Below, piece after piece: positions 1 to 5,967 of a DNA stretch of 30,804 nucleotides; the first letter of the stretch is position 1, and each line of letters opens with the position of its first letter. A program made the translations under genes and the position numbers. The notes beneath the pieces are model-generated. The model had not been told where the DNA came from. It did not search any database and was given only the letters and a program-made list of their open reading frames with translations. The stretch covers positions 1 to 30,804 of IMG/VR virus record IMGVR_UViG_3300048838_001842; one strand, written 5' to 3'. Origin of the DNA: a virus.

Positions 1-924
1 CTACCCACCAAAATACTTCGCCCTCAGCGCCGCCTCCGAGCGGATCGCATACACCGACGCCGTGAACTCCGGCGAATAATGACCCAGCCACGCGCTAACC
101 GCGGCCAGGTCATGACCCCGATCCAACATCCGCAAGGCAAACGCGTGGCGAAACGCATGAGGATTGCATGGCCTCGCCGCCGGGATACCCGCGGCCGTTT
201 TCAGCCGCCGCAACACATGCTGCACCGCCACCGCCGACACGCCCCGAAACGGCTCCCGCAACGTCAACCACAAATCCTGTGGCCCACATTGCGGCCGATC
301 CGCCAACCATTCAGATAGAGCCTCGCCCTGGGTAGGCTCATGGCCAACATACACCGTCCGCGGCTTCTGGCCTTTCTCAACCACGTACAGCGCAAAGCAC
401 CGCCGGCCGCCGTCCACCCACTGCTCCAGATGATCCACCCGCATGGACAGCAAACCACCCAGCCGGCAACCACTCGCCCATAGCACGTCAATCAGAGCCC
501 GATCCCGCGTACACTCAGCCGCCTCCCGCATGGCCAGATAATCCGCCTCAACAACCGCCTTCGGCGCCGGCGGCGGCTCAGCCGCAAACGGTACCGGGCG
601 GGCCGGATTCAACGCCACCACCCCCGCCTGCAACAAACGGCCGAATAACGTTTTCACCGCCCTGAGGTAGCTGTTTGCCGTCACCGGCTTCATCCGCTCC
701 AGCAGAGACCGGTGCCAATCATAGACCTGCTGCGGCGCCACCTCATCAACATGCAGGTCCCCGATCATCGCGGCCAACGATCGCGCGCCGTCTTCCAACC
801 AGCGCAACGTACTCGCCGCCACATCCACAATGCCGCCGTTGACACGCGCGGCCAGTGCCGGCGCTTCCAGCAACCGCAATTGCCCGAAACGCCGATCCGT
901 ATCCGTAAACAACACCTGAGCCAC
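1..924 (-). CDS. int: Tyrosine integrase (phage site-specific recombinase)
   Basis: Catalyses integration and excision by conserved-Tyr strand exchange between attP and attB. The 307-residue protein has an N-terminal SAM-like core-binding domain (about residues 30-110) and a C-terminal catalytic domain (about 120-307). The full active-site set is visible: R154 (SGCRLGG), K184 (VEKGQK), H256-x-x-R259 (HAFRH), H282 (LGHYS) and nucleophile Y292. The ATG at 924 is preceded by AGGAGGTGG, a strong ribosome-binding site. It is divergent from the replication gene at 1058. Its stop codon is the first three bases of the window, so attP, normally close to int, would lie outside or at the circular junction with the excisionase-like gene at the other end. 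It has no N-terminal arm-binding domain of the large lambda type. Confidence 0.97.
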   Translation of the reverse strand: MAQVLFTDTDRRFGQLRLLEAPALAARVNGGIVDVAASTLRWLEDGARSLAAMIGDLHVDEVAPQQVYDWHRSLLERMKPVTANSYLRAVKTLFGRLLQAGVVALNPARPVPFAAEPPPAPKAVVEADYLAMREAAECTRDRALIDVLWASGCRLGGLLSMRVDHLEQWVDGGRRCFALYVVEKGQKPRTVYVGHEPTQGEALSEWLADRPQCGPQDLWLTLREPFRGVSAVAVQHVLRRLKTAAGIPAARPCNPHAFRHAFALRMLDRGHDLAAVSAWLGHYSPEFTASVYAIRSEAALRAKYFGG

Positions 925-1057
925 AACGCCACCTCCTGCACCTAATTTGGCTTTGGCCCCTACCCTGCCAAACAGGGACAGAAAGCACCGGGCCGGCGGA
1001 GCACCATCCGCCGGCCCACGTAACCATTTATCCTAACCCGGAGGTACCCATCGCACA
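925..1057. promoter_or_regulatory. Divergent int/rep intergenic region with hairpin
   Basis: This 133-bp spacer separates the divergent integrase and replication genes and must hold both promoters. A perfect 11-bp inverted repeat with a 6-nt loop lies at 990-1017 (GGGCCGGCGGA / TCCGCCGGCCC), and a weaker CCCTG-N5-CAGGG repeat lies at 963-977. Ribosome-binding sites are visible at both ends (AGGAGG for int; GGAGGT at 1040-1045 for rep). I found no convincing -35/-10 pair. The hairpin lacks a T-tract, so it may be an operator or a 5' UTR structure rather than a terminator. Confidence 0.5.
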
Positions 1058-1843
1058 ATGACGCCAGACAACGAACAGCTACAAACATTTCGCGCCATCC
1101 GCGGCGCCCCGGCCACTGTCCTCCTGCTCCTGTTCATCCGCGGCGTGTCCATGACCAACCGCGAGATTTGCCGTTTCACCGGCTACAGTGACAAGACCGT
1201 CACCGCCGCCAACGGCCTCCTCGAGAGCATCGGATTCCTGCAATACAACGGCCGCCAACACGGCTGGTCACTGCGCGCCGGCGTGCAACTGCCGCTGCCC
1301 CTCGGCGAAAGTTATCCACAGGTAGAGGCAAGTTATCCACAGGCTGTGGATAAAGAGATCGGAAATTCTCCGATCTACCCCCAACAGATCGGAAATTCTC
1401 CGATCTACGCTCCTACTACTACTACTACTATATATACTCCCCCTCTTTCCGAGTTAAGCAGTAGTAGCAGCAGCAAGAATGGCCACCTAGATCGGAGAAT
1501 TTCCGATCTAGGCCAAAACGGCCACACAGATCGGAAAAATTCCGATCTAGCCCCCGCCCCCACCGGCGCCGCCGTCACCTATTGGCTTCGCCGCGCCGGC
1601 GTGGGCGCCAACAGCCCCAAATACCGCCAACTCGCCGCCGCCGGCCTAGACCCCCACACCGTCCGCGCCCACGCCCTAGAACGGCTGGCCTGCCCTGACA
1701 CAATCCCGGTCGGCCTGTTCATCCGCAAGCTCGAAGACGGCGACCCCCCGCCCGCCCCGCGCTGCCCGGACTGCTACCGCCAGTTAGACGATTACGGCAA
1801 CTGTAACAACTACTTCTGTGAACCATCATCTGAGGAGGAATGA
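1058..1843 (+). CDS. Lambda-O-like replication initiator with embedded origin
   Basis: Probable origin-binding initiator that recruits the host helicase. Residues about 10-75 form a winged-helix domain (IRGVSMTNREICRFTGYSDK, then a GLLESIGFL recognition region). Residues about 85-170 are low-complexity linker, rich in Ser and Thr. Residues about 170-230 form a compact helical domain (YWLRRAGVGANSPKYRQLA to VGLFIRKLEDGDPPP) of the kind seen at the C-terminus of phage replisome organisers. A final CPDC...CNNYFC set (about 238-256) looks like a zinc ribbon. The linker DNA carries DnaA boxes and palindromes, annotated separately, an architecture known from lambda O. GGAGGT precedes the ATG. The family assignment rests on domain order and context; transcription regulation is an alternative role for the winged helix. 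Confidence 0.75.
   Translation: MTPDNEQLQTFRAIRGAPATVLLLLFIRGVSMTNREICRFTGYSDKTVTAANGLLESIGFLQYNGRQHGWSLRAGVQLPLPLGESYPQVEASYPQAVDKEIGNSPIYPQQIGNSPIYAPTTTTTIYTPPLSELSSSSSSKNGHLDRRISDLGQNGHTDRKNSDLAPAPTGAAVTYWLRRAGVGANSPKYRQLAAAGLDPHTVRAHALERLACPDTIPVGLFIRKLEDGDPPPAPRCPDCYRQLDDYGNCNNYFCEPSSEEE
1356..1376. repeat. Origin palindrome 1 (initiator-binding iteron)
   Basis: Inverted repeat AGATCGGA-AATTC-TCCGATCT, three bases after the last DnaA box. It encodes the peptide IGNSPIY in the initiator reading frame. The next copy starts 30 bp later, about three helical turns, so both sites face the same side of the helix. Confidence 0.8.
1386..1406. repeat. Origin palindrome 2
   Basis: Identical to palindrome 1 over all 21 bases and in the same reading phase. 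It ends immediately before the CTA-repeat / TATATA unwinding element. Confidence 0.8.
1489..1509. repeat. Origin palindrome 3 (reverse orientation)
   Basis: The exact reverse complement of palindromes 1 and 2, with extended arms (CCTAGATCGGA / TCCGATCTAGG, 1486-1512). It is read in another codon phase and encodes DRRISDL instead of IGNSPIY. Conservation is therefore of DNA rather than of peptide. Confidence 0.8.
1528..1548. repeat. Origin palindrome 4
   Basis: Arms AGATCGGAA / TTCCGATCT around a 3-nt AAA centre, 39 bp after palindrome 3. It encodes DRKNSDL. The centre differs from the other three copies, so the arms are the conserved part. Confidence 0.78.
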
Positions 1844-1846
1844 CCC

Positions 1847-2146
1847 ATGCCCCACATAGTCCAATTCACCCGCATGCCCGAATTCATAGCCGACCTAGAC
1901 GCCGGCGAGGTGTCCGGCGTCTACTACGAGCTGATTGACCAGCCCCTGAGCCGCACCGATTACGGCCTCAGCCGCTGGCAACTAACCACCATCATCCGCG
2001 CCATCGTCGCCAACGGCCGAACAGCCCACGCCGCCACCCTAACCTTCCCTCATGGCCCCACCATCACCCTCATGAGAGGCCACACAGTCGAACCCACCGG
2101 CGACGATGCTGGCCGGTGGCAAGAGGCCCACGCTCAACCGGGTTAG
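1847..2146 (+). CDS. Small early protein of unknown function
   Basis: A 99-residue protein with no family that I recognise. It is acidic near the N-terminus, with a mixed alpha/beta pattern and no membrane segment. It starts three bases after the initiator stop, with GAGGAGGAATGACCC in front of the ATG, so it is very likely co-transcribed and translationally coupled with the initiator. Its last codons lie inside a 37-bp sequence that recurs at the end of the next gene. The tail AHAQPG comes from that repeat and is probably not functional. Confidence 0.75.
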   Translation: MPHIVQFTRMPEFIADLDAGEVSGVYYELIDQPLSRTDYGLSRWQLTTIIRAIVANGRTAHAATLTFPHGPTITLMRGHTVEPTGDDAGRWQEAHAQPG

Positions 2147-2160
2147 CACCCCCTCCCCCC
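2124..2160 (+). repeat. 37-bp direct repeat, copy 1
   Basis: The sequence runs from AGGCCCACGCTC through AACCGGGTTAG to CACCCCCTCCCCCC, covering the 3' end and TAG stop of the gene above. It matches 2448-2484 with two substitutions. One of them (CAA/TAA) moves the stop codon of the second gene upstream. Confidence 0.85.
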
Positions 2161-2200
2161 TGTTTCGGCAAAGATAAATGGCAAGTCACAAAGGAGAGAA

Positions 2201-2461
2201 ATGAAATCAGGAGCTACCTTACTGCAACAGGGGACCCGGCCGGGATTCCCGCCCGTGGTCATCGTCGGCGCGGACGATCGTATGGTCCGCGTCTCATTCG
2301 GCACTATCCAGTTTGTCCTGAGCGCCCACGACGGCGGGGCCACGGTGTTGGTTAGAGCTGAGGGCTACGACATTAACGGCCACGCGGTTGCCCTAGAATC
2401 GCGCGGGGCAACCGATATCAGGAATACCGTCGAATACCGTCTGAGGGAGGACCACGCTTAA
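2201..2461 (+). CDS. Small early protein of unknown function
   Basis: An 86-residue protein with several predicted beta strands (VVIVGADDRMVRVSFG, TVLVRAEGY) and no recognised domain or membrane segment. AAGGAGAGAA precedes the ATG. Its stop codon lies in the second copy of the 37-bp repeat that also ends the previous gene, which suggests both genes sit in exchangeable cassette positions of the early operon. Confidence 0.75.
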   Translation: MKSGATLLQQGTRPGFPPVVIVGADDRMVRVSFGTIQFVLSAHDGGATVLVRAEGYDINGHAVALESRGATDIRNTVEYRLREDHA

Positions 2462-2484
2462 CCGGGTTAGCACCCCCTCCCCCC
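2448..2484 (+). repeat. 37-bp direct repeat, copy 2
   Basis: Second copy of the repeat at 2124-2160, 324 bp downstream. It contains AACCGGGTTAG and a C-rich tract of CCCCCTCCCCCCCC. It covers the TAA stop of the gene before it and leads into the hairpin at 2504. Confidence 0.85.
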
Positions 2485-2497
2485 CCTCTTTAGCCGC

Positions 2498-2535
2498 AAA
2501 AAAAGCCGGCTAACCAGGAGGGCAGTTAGCCGGCT
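2498..2535 (-). terminator. Rho-independent terminator facing left
   Basis: Perfect 11-bp stem AGCCGGCTAAC / GTTAGCCGGCT (2504-2514, 2525-2535) with a 10-nt loop and seven A residues at 2498-2504. Read on the minus strand this is a hairpin followed by seven T residues, a classic terminator. On the plus strand there is no T-tract, so rightward early transcription should pass. No leftward gene lies immediately to the right, so it would stop antisense or spurious leftward RNA. Confidence 0.7.
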
Positions 2536-2618
2536 CAGCGCCCGAACTCTCACATAAGGGCGGCCAAACACATTGTAAGGTCGCCCGAACAGAAAAACAA
2601 TCAACTAGGAGACCTGAA

Positions 2619-3398
2619 ATGTTTAACGACAACGACCAATTTGATCTCAGCGGCGAGGCCACCCGGAGCACTTTGGGGAGCGCCGCCTCATGGCTCGGTT
2701 GGGGGCTGCTCCTCGGCCTGGCCATCGTAACCGCCGTGCATGCCATCAGCATCACCCAGCACTACACCGGCCTCAGCGCCAACACCGGCGACGCCTTCGC
2801 CATGATCCGCATTGCCGGCGTCGTCCTGGCCGAGCTATTCGCCGTGGCCACCGCCGTCCTGCTGGCCACCAACACCCTCCGCGCCAGACAGAAGCCCATG
2901 GCCATGGCCGTCGAAATCACCTGGTTCCTGTTCGCCGCCATGAATCTGGTTAGCTCCTTCGCCGTTGAACACGGCGGCGAAATGCCGCATTTCGTGGGGA
3001 CATGGGTGCGCTATGGCCTGCCCGTGGCCGCCCTGATCATCGGCGTGCAGTTCTACATCATGCTCCGCCTCAACCCCGACGCCAAACGCCAGGCCGATCT
3101 GGCTGAGCTGGCCGAAAAGTTTGCCTATAGCCAACACAAGGCCACCGTCGAGGTGCTCAATAGCGAGCAGATGGAAGCGGTTTTACGCCAGGCCGCCTGG
3201 CAGAAGCTGCCCCGCACCGTCGGGCAAAAACTCAACCTCAGCGACGCCCAAATCCGCGCCCTAGAGCTGCAGGCCCCCGCCCTGCTGGATCTCAATCAGA
3301 ACGGCGTGCCCGACATCCACGAAAACCAACAAACCCAGCAAACCGCCTATGCCGCCGGCCCAAACGGCCACGGCCCGGCGGTCAACGGCCGCCATTAG
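2619..3398 (+). CDS. Four-helix membrane protein with cytoplasmic tail
   Basis: A 259-residue protein with four hydrophobic helices at about 24-45, 62-84, 96-115 and 129-149. A soluble tail of about 110 residues follows, with two amphipathic helices (160-195, 205-222) and a DLNQNGVPD loop (224-232) resembling an EF-hand or dockerin calcium loop. AGGAG lies in front of the ATG. I do not recognise the family. Its place in the early operon argues against a holin. A membrane anchor for replication or superinfection exclusion is possible but unproven. Confidence 0.8.
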   Translation: MFNDNDQFDLSGEATRSTLGSAASWLGWGLLLGLAIVTAVHAISITQHYTGLSANTGDAFAMIRIAGVVLAELFAVATAVLLATNTLRARQKPMAMAVEITWFLFAAMNLVSSFAVEHGGEMPHFVGTWVRYGLPVAALIIGVQFYIMLRLNPDAKRQADLAELAEKFAYSQHKATVEVLNSEQMEAVLRQAAWQKLPRTVGQKLNLSDAQIRALELQAPALLDLNQNGVPDIHENQQTQQTAYAAGPNGHGPAVNGRH

Positions 3399-3415
3399 AT
3401 CGCTATGTCTACCGC

Positions 3416-3730
3416 TTGCACTGCATCCATTGCGGCGCCCAATTCAGCGCCGCCCACCCAGCCCGCTACTGCTCGGAGCAGTGCAAGCGGCAGACAGCCG
3501 CCCGCCGCGGCACAAGCAACGATAGGCCCGACGTCTGCGCCGTCTGCGGAGACCCCCTCCCCCCCGATCGCAAACGCCGTGCCGCCCGCTACTGCTCAAC
3601 CAGATGCAAACGAACAGCCGCTCAGCGGCGTAGGAGACTCAACCAACATGACCACCAAAACCCCCCAGCCCCGGCCGCAACCCCAACAGCCCCGACCCGG
3701 CAATGGCAAGCCGCCCAAAAACGAGATTAG
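3416..3730 (+). CDS. Double zinc-finger early protein
   Basis: Two similar zinc-binding units follow each other: CIHCG...YCSEQCKR (residues 3-24) and CAVCGDP...RYCSTRCKR (about 42-65), each a CxxC/CxxxC treble-clef-like pattern, followed by a basic Arg-rich stretch. This suggests a small nucleic-acid-binding protein. The start is uncertain: TTG at 3416 lacks a clear ribosome-binding site, and an ATG at 3405 lies in another frame, so translational re-initiation after the stop at 3398 or a sequencing indel is possible. The 3' third overlaps the next gene in a different frame. Confidence 0.65.
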   Translation: MHCIHCGAQFSAAHPARYCSEQCKRQTAARRGTSNDRPDVCAVCGDPLPPDRKRRAARYCSTRCKRTAAQRRRRLNQHDHQNPPAPAATPTAPTRQWQAAQKRD

Positions 3731-3788
3731 CCTGATCGATCTGATCGACGAACACATTCAGGCCAACAAGGCGGGCAAACACGGGTGA
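3648..3788 (+). CDS. 46-residue peptide overlapping the zinc-finger gene
   Basis: A small protein that starts at ATG 3648, with GGAG about 12 nt upstream. It has a Pro/Gln-rich first half and an amphipathic helix (NEISLIDLIDEHIQANKAG) at the end. The frame stays open upstream without a second good start. The helix looks like genuine coding sequence, so either this is a separate overlapping gene or a frameshift adds it to the zinc-finger protein. Confidence 0.5.
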   Translation: MTTKTPQPRPQPQQPRPGNGKPPKNEISLIDLIDEHIQANKAGKHG

Positions 3789-3841
3789 CGCCCGCTTATG
3801 TCGTACCCCTAAATAGGGGCCCCAATCACGGAGAATCAGCC

Positions 3842-4033
3842 ATGCAAACCAATGACCCCATTTTTGATCCCGACGGCCGTTTGGCCAAAATCATCACCAT
3901 GCCCATACCCGGGCGCACCCCGGCCAACGCCGTGCTACTCTACACCGACGGCCAGGCCCGCGTAGCCGACCTCGCCCTGTGCCGGCCGGCCGCTGAGCCC
4001 GCTGAGGAACCCCAGCCGGAGGCCACACAATGA
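3842..4033 (+). CDS. Small early protein of unknown function
   Basis: A 63-residue protein, beta-rich in the middle (NAVLLYTDGQARVADLAL) with a Glu/Pro-rich C-terminus. I prefer ATG 3842, because GGAG lies 8 nt upstream, over an upstream GTG at 3785 that overlaps the previous stop. A short hairpin CCCCT-AAAT-AGGGG (3807-3820) lies in the leader. The stop overlaps the next start (ATGA), so the two are coupled. No family recognised. Confidence 0.6.
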   Translation: MQTNDPIFDPDGRLAKIITMPIPGRTPANAVLLYTDGQARVADLALCRPAAEPAEEPQPEATQ

Positions 4034-4407
4034 GTGCCAGCCTAAATGACATCGTGGCCGAAATGGTCCACCGCGGCGTTGCCCAGCGTCAAACCCTGAG
4101 CCGCGGCCTCATCCTCATCTACCGGCCGCCGCAAGCCGACGGCGCGCCCTACTACACTCTGGCCGCCGCCCGGCCCAATGTATTCCCCAGCGATGCAGAG
4201 CTGGCCATCGTTCGCAGTTGCCTTGAAAAAGCCCTCGAAACCCACCCCCGGCTGCTCAGCTATGACCTCAGCCATTGGGCTTCGGAGCAGCGCGCCAACC
4301 TGGCCGTGAATGTCATCCGGTGGCGCCATTGGCCCATTCGCGACATGCTGATTGCCCCACTCGCGCTACAACCCATCTTGCGCGCTGCCCTGGCCCGCCG
4401 GCAGTAA
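4030..4407 (+). CDS. Early protein of unknown function
   Basis: A 125-residue soluble protein with mixed alpha/beta composition. It has a Trp/His-rich stretch near residues 80-105 (LSHWASEQ, RWRHWPIRD) but no family I can name. It overlaps the previous gene by four bases (ATGA). It is the last gene of the rightward early operon, and the strong terminator begins three bases after its stop codon. Confidence 0.75.
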   Translation: MSASLNDIVAEMVHRGVAQRQTLSRGLILIYRPPQADGAPYYTLAAARPNVFPSDAELAIVRSCLEKALETHPRLLSYDLSHWASEQRANLAVNVIRWRHWPIRDMLIAPLALQPILRAALARRQ

Positions 4408-4409
4408 TC

Positions 4410-4447
4410 AAAACGGCCGTCTAGGAACCCCTAGACGGCCGTTTTTT
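4410..4447. terminator. Bidirectional intrinsic terminator
   Basis: Perfect 16-bp stem (AAAACGGCCGTCTAGG / CCTAGACGGCCGTTTT) with a 4-nt AACC loop. It is followed by TTTTTT on the plus strand and by AAAA on the other side, so it works both ways. It sits between convergent operons: the early genes end at 4407 and the late operon ends at 4474. Confidence 0.93.
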
Positions 4448-4473
4448 GCAAACCGCTGAGCTGAGGTAATAAC

Positions 4474-4890
4474 CTACCTCAACAGCGCCTGCTCCACCTC
4501 CAGCCGGTTCCGAATGTACGCCGCAATCGTGATCACCGACGCCACCACCGGGCCGATCAGCGCCAGCCACATAGTCGCCTGCTCTTGGCTGAGCACCCTC
4601 AGCGCCACCAGAACCATGCTGATCGTCGTGGCCAGGGTCATCCAAAACTCAACCGTCAACACCGGCGAATCGGCCGGCAACAGCCCCCTCACCGTGGCCT
4701 CAGCCCGGATTTTCCCGGCGCCGATGATATAGACCACGATCGGCAGAACGGCCGTGACAAAGCCGATCAACATGGCCACCCACGCGTCGGCTTCTTCTTG
4801 CGAGGCTACACCCAACGTCACCACGATCAGGGCGCCCGAGCTCAATATCGCCGCCCAAAACTCAACCGTCAAATACCGCTTTGTATCCAT
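4474..4890 (-). CDS. Holin-like protein built from a duplicated two-helix unit
   Basis: A 138-residue protein with four hydrophobic segments (about 13-28, 36-57, 84-100, 107-126). The two halves are homologous: LTVEFW at residues 7-12 and again at 78-83, each followed by a helix, an acidic SQE(E/Q)A turn and a second helix. Size, hydrophobic profile and position at the end of the late operon fit a holin that permeabilises the membrane for lysis. I chose ATG 4890 because AAGGAG (about 4902-4907) is well spaced for it; the GTG at 4899 is too close. No endolysin is adjacent. Confidence 0.65.
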   Translation of the reverse strand: MDTKRYLTVEFWAAILSSGALIVVTLGVASQEEADAWVAMLIGFVTAVLPIVVYIIGAGKIRAEATVRGLLPADSPVLTVEFWMTLATTISMVLVALRVLSQEQATMWLALIGPVVASVITIAAYIRNRLEVEQALLR

Positions 4891-4891
4891 C

Positions 4892-5374
4892 TCAATCACG
4901 CTCCTTTAGATCTAAATGCACCCCGTTTCGCCGGGTTGCCATACTCAACCCCGTAAACACCCCCGCCGCCAACACCAGCACCCCAAACCATAGCCACGGC
5001 TCAGCGCCAAAGAACTTTTCCCGCCACTCCGATACCAGCACCGGCGTTGTGGCCACAATCACCCACAGGATCAGCCCAATTAGCCCAAACGTTCGGCTGA
5101 TCGCGTTAATATCCTGATACCTGGTTTGGCGCGCGATCGGCGCGAGCGCGTTCTCCAGCCGCGCCAACGATTCATTGGCTGATTGAATCTCTCCCTCAAT
5201 CCCTTGTAGCCGGCGATCCCGCTCCTCGCCCATGTGGGCCATATGCGTAACGGCCTGCACCAGACCCGAGGCCTCATTGCGGCGCCGATCGCCATAGAGG
5301 ATTCCGCGCAGGTCCTGCATGTCATTCTGCAGCTCAGTGATCGCGTCATCCACAAATTCAGGGGTTCGTGCCAT
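4892..5374 (-). CDS. Coiled-coil membrane protein, probable lysis accessory
   Basis: A 160-residue protein. Residues about 8-80 are charged helix with coiled-coil character (AITELQNDMQDLRGIL, IEGEIQSANESLARLENAL). Two membrane helices follow at about 95-113 and 126-146, then a short basic tail. It is directly upstream of the holin-like gene. The coil-plus-helix design resembles XhlA-type and other holin accessory proteins, but XhlA is shorter with one helix, so the assignment is by analogy and context only. Confidence 0.55.
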   Translation of the reverse strand: MARTPEFVDDAITELQNDMQDLRGILYGDRRRNEASGLVQAVTHMAHMGEERDRRLQGIEGEIQSANESLARLENALAPIARQTRYQDINAISRTFGLIGLILWVIVATTPVLVSEWREKFFGAEPWLWFGVLVLAAGVFTGLSMATRRNGVHLDLKERD

Positions 5375-5491
5375 ATGGCTTCACTTAACCTCATTCCAAC
5401 CGTATATTGAACCGTGCACGTCCCCGCCGTCAACGGCGCATGCAACGCCTATAAGCTGAATAATGTTTGTTGACTGCGGCATCGTCATCAA

Positions 5492-5965
5492 TCACAGCTC
5501 CACAATCAGCGCGATTTTTAGATCGGCAGTGGTTGGCGACCATGCGCCCGTCGACGTCAAGCGCACCGTAACCTCCTCCCCCGGCTCAAGACTCACCGAT
5601 CCGCTTACAAAATCCAGCGCCGGCACACTATCGTCAATGATGCTCGTCAACCCGGCAACCGAACCACCAACGTACAATGCAACCGTCAACGAGCCGGCCG
5701 TTCGCGGCGCATTCAACGCCACCAGCAGCCCCGTTACAGTACACGCCACCGGCAACTGCAATGCCGCGTCATCACTGGAGCCATACCGATTGACAGTGCT
5801 GGCCGTTAGGCCGGCCGCCACATTAGTGCGCCGCCACCCATCCAGATACACCCGCAACACCTCCCCCGAGGTACGGCGCTCCAGCGATTGCAACCGCTGA
5901 TCCTTCCGGTCCAGCTCATCGATCAGATTGCCGCCAATCAGCAGGTGCTCAATCAACGACGCCAC
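5492..5965 (-). CDS. Putative tail appendage protein (coil plus beta domain)
   Basis: A 157-residue protein with a short N-terminal helix (LIGGNLIDELDRKDQRLQSLERR) that could trimerise, followed by a beta-rich domain (about 40-157) with Thr/Val/Gly-rich strands, as in small receptor-binding or collar proteins. GTG 5965 is preferred because GGAGG lies 10 nt upstream and the preceding gene stops at 5968. It is the last structural gene before the lysis genes, a usual place for fibres. No named family recognised. Confidence 0.55.
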   Translation of the reverse strand: MASLIEHLLIGGNLIDELDRKDQRLQSLERRTSGEVLRVYLDGWRRTNVAAGLTASTVNRYGSSDDAALQLPVACTVTGLLVALNAPRTAGSLTVALYVGGSVAGLTSIIDDSVPALDFVSGSVSLEPGEEVTVRLTSTGAWSPTTADLKIALIVEL

Positions 5966-5967
5966 GG

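Larger units (their letters stand above)
1312..1548. other. Predicted replication origin inside the initiator gene
   Basis: Three perfect DnaA boxes (TTATCCACA at 1312-1320 and 1333-1341; the reverse orientation TGTGGATAA at 1345-1353) are followed by two pairs of AGATCGGA-N5-TCCGATCT palindromes. The pairs flank a (CTA)n / TATATA stretch (1413-1437) that would be an easily melted unwinding element in otherwise GC-rich DNA. DnaA boxes, iterons and an AT-rich element are the three standard parts of a bacterial or phage theta origin, and lambda places its ori inside gene O in the same way. Confidence 0.78.

Noticed and set aside
3405-3647. ATG-started frame across the zinc-finger gene
   Set aside because: Its product is Ala/Pro/Ser-rich low complexity, while the alternative frame encodes two ordered Cys clusters. 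Only its 3' end (from 3648) was kept as a possible gene.
5375-5491. Possible promoter (TTGACG with an AT-rich segment) before the lysis genes
   Set aside because: The -10 candidate matches poorly at a 17-bp spacing; not strong enough to annotate.
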